The position numbers were made by a program, and so were the translations under genes. From an archaeon (GTDB taxonomy: Archaea; Aenigmatarchaeota; Aenigmatarchaeia; GW2011-AR5; GCA-2688965), in the NCBI GenBank assembly GCA_002688965.1, contig NZEE01000069.1, forward strand, positions 1-7,835: a stretch of 7,835 nucleotides of DNA. Direction: 5' to 3'. The notes under the pieces are model-generated. The model was not told where the DNA came from. It made no database searches and saw only the letters and a program-made list of their open reading frames with translations. This document shows, one piece after another, positions 1 to 6,761 of this stretch. The stretch's first letter is position 1. The number at the start of each line of letters is the position of its first letter.

Positions 1-1280
1 CTTTGATTCCGAATTTCTACTTCTTTAAATGGAGAAATCCCTGTAGCTGAATCTATATCAGGAATACCATGTACATTCTCAACTTGAAGATAGTTACCAG
101 CACTGAATGTAGTCGGATTGTTTTGAATGAAATCAGTAGTTCGTGCTTTATTTAAAGTCACCACGGTTTGGCCAATGGTTTCTACTTCAAATCCTCTAAC
201 ATAAGCCTTGCCTGGGGAAAGTGTAATTGCTACTTTAGAAGAATCACCACCATCTGCTGATTTATAAACTCCATTATTCAATCCATCATCATAGTGTTCT
301 CGCATATCAATATCAAAACCACGAACCACATAGTCTCCCGATTCGTCATGAGTTCTTCGAGCAAGAGTTTCTTCTAGAACTGAATATTCTGTATTTCTAA
401 CCTGAGATTGTGCAGCTCCATTTTTGACTGTTAGGAGCTCAACAAAATCAGCATCATCGGCAGTACCTAAAGATTTCTTGGCTAGAGCTAAAGTATACTT
501 GAGTCTGTGAGCTCCTTTAGCTGCATAATTAGAACTGCCAGTTGCATTGTCTAAAAGAGTTGTATCTTCTTCAGGTGTTGATAATGATTCACCTACAGTA
601 AACCCAATTCTGTAAGACGGAGAATTACTGTACTTATCTAAAAGAATAGTTTGTTGTGCGACTTGAACAAATGTACCTCTGATGTAGTAGATCCCTTTCT
701 GAACTGAAGCCGAAGATCCTGTTCCAGTTGCAGAAGAAGTAGCTGCTGCAGCAACCTGACTATTTATTGCAATGGTGTAGGTAGTATCACCTGAAATATA
801 AGAAAGTGAAGCATCAGTTGTAAGTGATTCCCCATCAGTAAAGACAAATTTTGTAGTTGAATTGACTGCTGTTCCTGAAGATTCATATTTTATAAAAAGA
901 GTCAGATCATCTGTTCCATCAGCAGCTGCAGTTCCTACAACTTTTGCAATAACATTAGATGTTGCTCCTGTGAGTTTCTTTCCGATTAAAGAAGTTCTAA
1001 AATTTTCAACTGTATGTGTAATTGCTCCAGAAATAAAAGTTGCTTGAACTTTAACATAAGAATAGGTAATGTCAAATCCTGTTTGGCCAGGAATAATCAT
1101 CGCCCCTTCTTTGAAGAAATGTGAACCTAATCTCTCTATCTGATTTTGAAGAATGGACTGCATCTGAGTAAGTTCCCGTGCCTGTACAGAATAAGCAGGA
1201 CGGAATAATACCCTGTGAAAATTACTACCCTCCGTAAAATCATCATAATAAGGAGAGACATTAAGATCGGTTTTTTGCAT
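1..1280 (-). CDS. DUF4815-family virion structural protein, 3' end cut by window edge (partial)
   Basis: The frame is open from an ATG at 1280 to the left edge, giving 426 residues with no stop. The N-terminus is the most telling part: FHRVLFRPAYSVQARELTQ (residues 21-39), followed by a glutamine-rich helix, then GSHFFKEGAMIIPGQ (52-66). This is the signature I know from DUF4815 proteins of marine T4-like phages. Further family-like blocks are KGIYYIRGTFVQV (195-207), LLDKYSNSPSYRIG (213-226) and SPGKAYVRGFEVE (355-367). Residues about 95-190 hold a beta-repeat stretch (LTGATSN) and an Ala/Ser/Thr/Gly-rich linker (176-192), which look like insertions into the core. The biochemical role is not established. 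The place after gene 8 is where T4 encodes gp9/gp10, so a peripheral baseplate or fibre-attachment role is inferred. The ATG lies one base after the upstream stop, with only a weak purine stretch (TAGAG) before it, so translation is probably coupled to gene 8. No cysteine occurs in the visible part. Confidence 0.85.
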   Translation of the reverse strand, partial: MQKTDLNVSPYYDDFTEGSNFHRVLFRPAYSVQARELTQMQSILQNQIERLGSHFFKEGAMIIPGQTGFDITYSYVKVQATFISGAITHTVENFRTSLIGKKLTGATSNVIAKVVGTAAADGTDDLTLFIKYESSGTAVNSTTKFVFTDGESLTTDASLSYISGDTTYTIAINSQVAAAATSSATGTGSSASVQKGIYYIRGTFVQVAQQTILLDKYSNSPSYRIGFTVGESLSTPEEDTTLLDNATGSSNYAAKGAHRLKYTLALAKKSLGTADDADFVELLTVKNGAAQSQVRNTEYSVLEETLARRTHDESGDYVVRGFDIDMREHYDDGLNNGVYKSADGGDSSKVAITLSPGKAYVRGFEVETIGQTVVTLNKARTTDFIQNNPTTFSAGNYLQVENVHGIPDIDSATGISPFKEVEIRNQ

Positions 1281-1281
1281 A

Positions 1282-3075
1282 TTAGAACTCTACAATCAAT
1301 TTGATATCTTCAGTCTGATCACTAGCTCGACTGATAGGTTTGCGATTTTCAATATAGATAATATCACCAGAATCAACAGCAAATTCTGGATTAGCATATC
1401 CAGAAGTGAACGATGTATTATTCAAACTAGAACTATAAGATGTATCTGGAACCCCAGTAGCTGAACCACTAGGAGTAGCATCACCTGTAATTGTGCTATC
1501 CCCACCAAAAGGGATATTCTGTTTCCACGTTGAATCTGTACCTTGATCATCAAACATAGTCTGAACAAAAAACAAAACATTATTAGATGAGTCATATTCA
1601 ACTACAGTTCCTTGTGGAGCAAAACAAGTATACGAAATACCTGATGCTGGTGCCGTCAATCCAGAAGATGCTGACGGAGTTCTTGAAGAAGTTACTGTAT
1701 ATGAAAAGGTATCAACATCATCTACAGTAATATGATGAGTGCCTTGATGCCCTTCAGCATTAGTAACCGATGTTCCTGTCCATGAGCCTCCTGTAACATC
1801 GACCATTTGTCCAGTTGTTAATTTATGAGCCGCAGAGGTATTCACTGTTATTGTACTACCCGAAAGAGACATCGTACTAACACTCACTGGTGTAATAGTT
1901 TGATAAATTTTTCCATCCACCTTAAACGTACCTGAATTGCTTGCTAACTTGATAGCTCTTGTTTGTCTTGCAGTTGCACCAGTAAAAGCAGAAGCAGTTC
2001 CATAGATATTTGGGTTTCTTACAATTCCAACTTGTCGAAAATCATTAACTACACTAAAATCATATCCCTCTGTTTGTTCCAATTTAGTGTCCATCAAAAT
2101 AAAATGTCCACCTAATTCTTTTGCAGGATTTGAACCATGGCCACCATCTGGACCAATAATAACCTCGAAAGCAGGAACTGAACTTGGAAATGCCAATACA
2201 TTTGCATTTTGTATATTATGTTGTTCAATAATATCAGCTGCAAGAAGGGTTGCTTGTGTATAATTTGAATCAAGAGTTGATGTTATTTGAACTGCTGTAA
2301 TTTGGCCATCATTTCCACCACCATCTCGGCCAATAGTAACACTAGCAAGGCCTCCAGTTCCATCACCCCGAATTGGAACATTAGTAACAACCCGATCAGT
2401 GCCTACATTCCACTCAGCCCCATCTCCAGTTCCTACTCCAGCAGTAGTTATTAATACTACTGTCAATTTTCCATCAAGACAAACATTATTTGTTACCGGC
2501 GATGTTGGTGCCGGCATGAAATCAGGTGTTAAGAAATTTTGAACATCTGTAGTTGAAAGTGTATACATATATTTTACTGTATATCCACCTACTACAAATG
2601 GGTCTTTTGAATCATCCGTTGATGGTGCTGTGAAAGCTGAACCTCCACCAATCGCTGCTCCACCATTATTATCTAAAATTTTGTACACTCTATACGCTGC
2701 TGTTACAAAATAAAATGTAGAATCAAATATAGTTGAAGCACCTGAAGTTGCGGTTTTTGAAGTAGAATAATCTGGACGCCACATATCATATATTGTAGCC
2801 CCCGATGTATCTAAATCTCTCCTTGGTATCGCATGAGTTACCCCTGTAGATACTACCTTTTTAGCAGCCAACATATCATCCCAATATCGAGCCTCAGCTC
2901 TACGATTGTCTGGAGGAGTAGGTGGCGCTGAATCCGATCCACCTGTAGTTGCTGTTGCAAAAACACCCGGCCTACCAATGAACAAATAGTAATTGGTTGC
3001 CGCTGCTTCAGAGAATGATTCCTTGAATTGTTCAGCGTTATGAAATCTAAATTTTGTTGTGATTATCGCAGGCAT
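1282..3075 (-). CDS. gp8: gp8-like baseplate wedge protein
   Basis: Complete 597-residue protein, recognised as the homologue of T4 baseplate wedge gp8 in its marine-phage form. In T4, gp8 joins the gp7-gp6 wedge during baseplate assembly. Family-like blocks, in order: the N-terminus MPAIITTKFRFHNAEQFKES, NYYLFIGRP (28-36), the PPTPPDN...YWDDMLAAKKV region (51-74), the RPDYS and YRVYKILDNNGG stretches (100-139), YTVKYMYTLSTTDVQNFLTP (165-184), GGHGSNPAKELGGHFILM (311-328), NDFRQVGIVRNPN (344-356) and the C-terminus SGDIIYIENRKPISR...QTEDIKLIVEF (569-597). It is far longer than T4 gp8 (334 residues). Extra mass includes a small beta module at about 398-461 and a Ser/Thr/Gly-rich stretch at 524-560. 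The ATG at 3075 is supported by the conserved N-terminus and by AAAGGA six bases upstream. The gene has its own late-promoter motif. Only two cysteines (199, 484). Confidence 0.9.
   Translation of the reverse strand: MPAIITTKFRFHNAEQFKESFSEAAATNYYLFIGRPGVFATATTGGSDSAPPTPPDNRRAEARYWDDMLAAKKVVSTGVTHAIPRRDLDTSGATIYDMWRPDYSTSKTATSGASTIFDSTFYFVTAAYRVYKILDNNGGAAIGGGSAFTAPSTDDSKDPFVVGGYTVKYMYTLSTTDVQNFLTPDFMPAPTSPVTNNVCLDGKLTVVLITTAGVGTGDGAEWNVGTDRVVTNVPIRGDGTGGLASVTIGRDGGGNDGQITAVQITSTLDSNYTQATLLAADIIEQHNIQNANVLAFPSSVPAFEVIIGPDGGHGSNPAKELGGHFILMDTKLEQTEGYDFSVVNDFRQVGIVRNPNIYGTASAFTGATARQTRAIKLASNSGTFKVDGKIYQTITPVSVSTMSLSGSTITVNTSAAHKLTTGQMVDVTGGSWTGTSVTNAEGHQGTHHITVDDVDTFSYTVTSSRTPSASSGLTAPASGISYTCFAPQGTVVEYDSSNNVLFFVQTMFDDQGTDSTWKQNIPFGGDSTITGDATPSGSATGVPDTSYSSSLNNTSFTSGYANPEFAVDSGDIIYIENRKPISRASDQTEDIKLIVEF
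1693..1884 (-). other. FCCH-like beta module in the gp8-like protein (residues 398-461)
   Basis: Codes for STITVNTSAAHKLTTGQMVD, then VTGGSWTG, a longer loop (NAEGHQGTHH), then VDDVDTFSYTV. It follows the same H-x(3)-TGQ-x-(V/I)-x-(V/I)-(T/S)G ... F-x-YTV plan as the module in the upstream gene, and in both cases a similar Ser/Thr/Ala-rich strand ending in LTA follows. It interrupts the gp8 fold between the NDFRQVG block and the conserved C-terminus and explains part of the extra length over T4 gp8. Confidence 0.55.
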
Positions 3076-3081
3076 TTTTTA

Positions 3082-3087
3082 TCCTTT
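3082..3087 (-). promoter_or_regulatory. Ribosome binding site for the gp8-like gene
   Basis: AAAGGA on the minus strand ends six bases before the ATG at 3075, in an A-rich setting with little likely structure. It fits the anti-Shine-Dalgarno well and fixes the start codon. It is the only clear Shine-Dalgarno among the three gene starts in the window. Confidence 0.75.
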
Positions 3088-3099
3088 ACCTTGTTAAAT

Positions 3100-3107
3100 T
3101 ATTTATA
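3100..3107 (-). promoter_or_regulatory. T4-type late promoter motif (TATAAATA)
   Basis: The minus strand reads exactly TATAAATA, the -10 element of T4 late promoters, which is recognised by the phage late sigma factor gp55 with its sliding-clamp co-activator. Related cyanophages use the looser form NATAAATA. It sits 24 bases upstream of the gp8-like ATG, in the sole intergenic gap, in the correct orientation, with no -35 element expected. By analogy transcription would start about 6 bases downstream, near 3094, giving a leader of about 20 bases that includes the RBS. It is the only exact copy I found on either strand. Confidence 0.75.
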
Positions 3108-3115
3108 ATAGTTTC

Positions 3116-6100
3116 CTATGTCCCACTCGTAGCATCGAAAGATGGTGGGGCTATATTGTCAGAAAAGTCTGGTGGAATTGTATTATCATCAAAACTGACA
3201 TACTCACCAGAGCTAATATTGATTCCTCTAATGTATGAAGGGGGTGGCACGTTCCACAATTTCCCCGATTCTGAAGGAATAGTCTGACTATCCCCTGTAA
3301 TTGAGAACCCATCTAGAGATTCTATGACCGTATATGAATTATCTTCAGAAATAAAATAATCTCTATCATTCTCATTGTAGTACATATCGCCTGTACCGTC
3401 TTCTGCTATGATTCTCTCTGGTCTGGCTATCTCATCAATCTGAACTCCACCAAACTGTTCTAAAGTCATGTGCATATTCTGTTCATGAACACCTATTTGG
3501 ATATTAGTGTAATTCATAGTTGAATCATAGACCCCAGCAGTTCCAGCAGTTACATTATCTGTTCCTGTCTCTGGAAACTGTCTTCTTGTTATATTTGGAT
3601 AAGCATATTCCAAATTAGTTTGTCTTACTGGGCCCGTATCAGCATAACCACCTACTGCCCACATATATCGTGAAGCAGTTCTCTTGGTTGCACCCAATCC
3701 ATACCTATTTCTCTGAAGAATATCAAAACCACTAAGAATTTCCACCGTAATTGGAATGTCATAATGAGCACTCATTGTGATATCCCTAGTATCGCTGTCA
3801 AATGGAGTTGGATAGAAGACCTTAGCATTTGCTGTAAGTACAGCAGGGGATGCAAGATTACTTGCTACTGTATAAGTAAAAGAACTATCTGTAGGTACAG
3901 CCGTAACAGTAATTTCTCCACCACCATATCCAGCAGTTGTTACCCCAGAAATTTCAATCTCCTGACCTACTACAATTCCATGTGGTGTATTCGTTGTGAC
4001 TGTAGCTGTTGTTACCAATCTAGTAATGGAATTAATAACGGCTAGTTGTCCAGTATGGTGACCATAGTGAGCATTAGTGCGTAATGTAGTTCCATCGTCA
4101 GCAGTACCCAATCGTCTAGCCACCTTGACTGTAAGAACAGCTTCAAAGAGACTTCCAATAGTTGGAGTTTCAGTTGTAAGTGGAACACCAAGAATTTCAA
4201 TTGGAGTTTTAAGTTGTGCAGAGACTTGAGAAGTAACACTGACCTCACCAAACATTGCAAACCCAGCTGGATGAACAGCTTTCTTGACTGACCCTCTCCA
4301 ATCAGCAATCGCAGCTCCTACTCTAACTACATACGAAAAGTCTTGATAATAGTATGAGTCCTGAATCTTCATCAAAGAGTCACTAATCTTACCTTTATCA
4401 TTTTCAAATGCACCTGCTGTAGTTCCTATTGTTCCTATTGTTGCAGTAATACTTGCTTGAGATTGTTTAGTCAGAATAGCATAATCAGCAACCTCACCTC
4501 TCATAAGTACCTCACCTGTAATAAAAGCAGCAGAACTTGAGATTTTTACTGTAAGAATTTGTTCAGTATTCTCCCATGATGTTACTGTCCCAAGAGCCTC
4601 TGAGGTTTGGCCTTTAATAGTATCTCCTGCTGCAAAAGCACCAGATAATGTTATATCTGTAGGTGAAGCTTCGTTTATATTGTGTGTAATCAAAAATTTT
4701 ACAGGAAGAGCTAATGTAGGAGATGTATCAAACCCAGTTCCAAATCTAGTAACCTCAACCCCCTTAACTGCACCAATCCCAGACTGTGACCATGATTTTA
4801 ATATAGCTCCTGTTCCATGAGTAGTAGCAGAAGTCAAAGTTACTACTGCTCCAGTAGTTGACCCTGTGATTACATCACTCGAAGCAAAAACTCCTGATGC
4901 TCCAGAAATACTCATATTTCCAGATCTTAATACTGCAATAGTAGCAGTCAAGCTATTCTGATTAGTGATTGTCTCCCCGGCTTGAAAAGATCCTGATGTT
5001 GTTATTGCAAACGTATTCCAATATATTCTAGCAGAAGTCGAAACCACTGAAGGTATTTTTTCATAACCCGAACCACCACTTTGCATAGTAATATTAACAA
5101 CTTCCTGAGCTTCAGCTGGTAAATTAAGACCCCCACCAGAAGTCAAAGGATAATTTTCAGCAGCATTCCCCCATGTGCCTGATTCTAATTCTATTTGATT
5201 GCCAGTATAAGCATCAGTCTGTTCCGTTGCCTCCTCATATACAATATGATCAATTGCTAACATATCATACGTGCTAGCTAAAGTTAATGTTCGTGATCCT
5301 GTTTCAGTTGTATTTTTATCTATAGTTATAGTACCATTACTAGAAGACCCCACCGTAACTATCGATAGAATTTTACTAGAAGTTGGTATACCAGCTCCAG
5401 AAATAGATTGTCCTACCCAAAGAGTTGTAGTTGTTATATTTGTAATTGTTGGAGTTCCTGAAGCAATAGTTCCTGTAACAGTATGAGTAGTAGTATCTCC
5501 AAGTTCAGGAGCAACAGCCCCACCAATACAAGTGATCTTTGCAGAAGCACCAGACCCTTCCGTATTTGCATTATCAAAATAAAGATCCTCACCAACTGAA
5601 TACCCTATGCCTGGGTGATCAATAATAATTTCATCAACCTCTCCCGAGCCTACATCTACAATATCAATCTGAGCTTGTTGCCCAGTTACACTTGTAACTG
5701 TAATTGCATCTGTAGTAGAATATAAAGAACCCCCACTAGAAACTGAAGCACCAGTAAGAATGGTCTGAACCGTTGCAGATATGGAAATGTCAGCATTTGA
5801 ACTGTCAATACCTGAAACGGTTGCGCCTGTAATAAATGTACCATCAATAGAATCCAAATTAAGGATCAATTGATAAACTGTTTTTTCACCTTCCTGCATT
5901 TGAACCACAGCTTCAATTGAAGCAGTAGCTTCAATAGCCCCCAATACTACATTAACTGCTTGAGTAATGGTTTGGCCTACTAAATTACTAGGATCTCCCT
6001 CAGATGCAATAACCCTAATAATGGTATCACTAGACCATTCCCCAGCAGAAATCTTGAGAAGATTATCAGTAGGATAGAAAATCTCAGGAGTTTCAGCGAA

Positions 6101-6760
6101 AAGAAGTCGAAAGAAAAGTTCATGACCTTTCTTAGTTCCTTTTGCTCGATATAAATCCCGAATATTTTTTACTAATTTTCGTTTGGATACTCCTGAAGCA
6201 AGGGTATTGGGTATAGCAGTAAGATATGCTTCCCGAAACTGATCAAAAAAATCAGTAATAGTCTTATCTATATTTGCATATTCTAATAATTGCTGGATAT
6301 TCTGAACTGGATTTCCCTGATACTTGGAAATTGTAGCACTAGCCTTACTAATAGATCCTACAATAATCTCACCAACTTGTAAATGTCGATTCTGTTCAAT
6401 ATAAAGAGTAGAATTAGCATTATCTTGTGCTAATATTGTAGCAACGGCTGTAGAAGTTTGGCCTACAACAGTTTCATCTTTAAGAAATACACCATATCCC
6501 GAATCAGTATCAGGTATTTCCAGGCCATCAACAGTAACCTTAGATCCATCTTCTAAGAGTAAAAAATTATCGGTCAGAAGATTTTCTAAAAGAATTTCAT
6601 CTGAAGACTTAACATTAGTTAAAGTGACCTTTGCGGCCTCCATAAACTGATAATAAAGTCTAAGAAACTCAACAAATACAGGATGATCTGTCCTAACAAA
6701 CTCAGGAAACCGATCCTCTATAAATGAGGATATTTTATTTTCTAAAAAGGTATTAGCCAT
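3116..6760 (-). CDS. Large baseplate wedge-type structural protein in the gene 7 position
   Basis: Complete 1214-residue protein between the gp6 and gp8 homologues, the place of T4 gp7 (1032 residues), with which a match is likely only in position and role. The N-terminal core is split: IEDRFPEFVRTDHPVFVEFLR and YYQFMEA (residues 14-42), then FFDQFREAYLTAIP (171-184), KRKLVKNIRDLYRAKGTKKG (193-212) and ELFFRLLF...EIFYP..NLLKISAGEW (214-242). These resemble a family of myovirus structural proteins with an 'RAKG...LLFR' motif. A second conserved block is DSYYYQDFSYVVRVG...W...VKKAVHPAGFAMFGEV (801-840). Between and after them are beta-repeats: GQTS/GETI-type turns at 96-148 and 587-763, and three G-x-GY/F repeats near 386, 565 and 676. 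An FCCH-like module occupies 908-965. The C-terminal 230 residues are unrecognised, ending in a proline-rich tail (PPPSY, IPPDF, APPSF). No signal peptide or membrane segment; a single cysteine (411). The ATG lies one base after the gp6 stop with no clear Shine-Dalgarno. Confidence 0.8.
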   Translation of the reverse strand: MANTFLENKISSFIEDRFPEFVRTDHPVFVEFLRLYYQFMEAAKVTLTNVKSSDEILLENLLTDNFLLLEDGSKVTVDGLEIPDTDSGYGVFLKDETVVGQTSTAVATILAQDNANSTLYIEQNRHLQVGEIIVGSISKASATISKYQGNPVQNIQQLLEYANIDKTITDFFDQFREAYLTAIPNTLASGVSKRKLVKNIRDLYRAKGTKKGHELFFRLLFAETPEIFYPTDNLLKISAGEWSSDTIIRVIASEGDPSNLVGQTITQAVNVVLGAIEATASIEAVVQMQEGEKTVYQLILNLDSIDGTFITGATVSGIDSSNADISISATVQTILTGASVSSGGSLYSTTDAITVTSVTGQQAQIDIVDVGSGEVDEIIIDHPGIGYSVGEDLYFDNANTEGSGASAKITCIGGAVAPELGDTTTHTVTGTIASGTPTITNITTTTLWVGQSISGAGIPTSSKILSIVTVGSSSNGTITIDKNTTETGSRTLTLASTYDMLAIDHIVYEEATEQTDAYTGNQIELESGTWGNAAENYPLTSGGGLNLPAEAQEVVNITMQSGGSGYEKIPSVVSTSARIYWNTFAITTSGSFQAGETITNQNSLTATIAVLRSGNMSISGASGVFASSDVITGSTTGAVVTLTSATTHGTGAILKSWSQSGIGAVKGVEVTRFGTGFDTSPTLALPVKFLITHNINEASPTDITLSGAFAAGDTIKGQTSEALGTVTSWENTEQILTVKISSSAAFITGEVLMRGEVADYAILTKQSQASITATIGTIGTTAGAFENDKGKISDSLMKIQDSYYYQDFSYVVRVGAAIADWRGSVKKAVHPAGFAMFGEVSVTSQVSAQLKTPIEILGVPLTTETPTIGSLFEAVLTVKVARRLGTADDGTTLRTNAHYGHHTGQLAVINSITRLVTTATVTTNTPHGIVVGQEIEISGVTTAGYGGGEITVTAVPTDSSFTYTVASNLASPAVLTANAKVFYPTPFDSDTRDITMSAHYDIPITVEILSGFDILQRNRYGLGATKRTASRYMWAVGGYADTGPVRQTNLEYAYPNITRRQFPETGTDNVTAGTAGVYDSTMNYTNIQIGVHEQNMHMTLEQFGGVQIDEIARPERIIAEDGTGDMYYNENDRDYFISEDNSYTVIESLDGFSITGDSQTIPSESGKLWNVPPPSYIRGINISSGEYVSFDDNTIPPDFSDNIAPPSFDATSGT
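3866..4039 (-). other. FCCH-like beta module in the gp7-position protein (residues 908-965)
   Basis: Codes for a short stretch of the form ATVTTNTPHGIVVGQEIEIS, then GxTTAGYGGG, then TVTAVPTDSSFTYTV. The pattern T-x-x-HG-x(3)-GQ-x-I-x-ISG...F-TYTV is common in phage structural proteins, where domain searches often label it as similar to the ubiquitin-activating E1 FCCH domain; no ubiquitin role is implied. It sits after the conserved HPAGF block and looks like an add-on domain. A related copy lies in the next gene. Confidence 0.55.
4472..5002 (-). other. Degenerate beta-repeat region in the gp7-position protein (residues 587-763)
   Basis: Holds at least four diverged units of the form 'F-x-(A/T)G(E/D)-x-I-x-G-x-(T/S)-x-A-x-(A/G)-x-(V/I)': FQAGETITNQNSLTATI, VITGSTTGAVVTL, FAAGDTIKGQTSEALGTV and FITGEVLMRGEVADYAIL. 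Related units occur at residues 96-113 (ETVVGQTSTAVATI) and 130-148. Interspersed are G-x-GY/F strands (GGSGYEKIP just upstream, FGTGFDTSP inside). These resemble decoration repeats frequent in tail and baseplate proteins of marine phages. The DNA copies are too diverged to count as nucleotide repeats. Confidence 0.5.
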
Positions 6761-6761
6761 A

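Larger units (their letters stand above)
3076..3115 (-). promoter_or_regulatory. Intergenic control region before the gp8-like gene
   Basis: These 40 bases are the only non-coding stretch longer than one base in the window. On the minus strand they hold, in order, a T4-type late promoter motif, an AT-rich leader of roughly 20 bases and a Shine-Dalgarno sequence. No hairpin followed by a T-run is visible, so I see no terminator; transcripts from upstream probably read through. Confidence 0.75.

Noticed and set aside
259..266. TATAAATC on the minus strand, one mismatch from the late promoter
   Set aside because: Intragenic, imperfect at the last base, and not followed by a gene start.
761..768. 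AATAAATA on the minus strand, matching the looser late-promoter form NATAAATA
   Set aside because: It lies within the DUF4815 coding sequence, with no downstream gene start nearby; expected by chance in AT-rich DNA.
862..1047. 61-residue ORF on the plus strand
   Set aside because: Lies wholly opposite the DUF4815 coding frame, with no family signal; a shadow of the real gene.
3764..4045. 93-residue plus-strand ORF rich in Cys and Ser
   Set aside because: Antisense to the gp7-position gene, with unusual composition and no clear RBS; a shadow ORF.
4042..4308. 88-residue minus-strand ORF, Leu-rich
   Set aside because: Alternative frame inside the gp7-position gene, overlapping the conserved HPAGF block of the real frame.
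4422..4439. Two tandem copies of the 9-mer gttcctatt
   Set aside because: Only two in-frame copies coding a Thr-Ile-Gly repeat in a beta-repeat protein; explained by the coding sequence, not an array or binding site.
5271..5486. 71-residue plus-strand ORF that looks hydrophobic
   Set aside because: Antisense to Thr/Ser-rich codons of the real gene, which yields Val/Ile-rich shadows; not a membrane protein.
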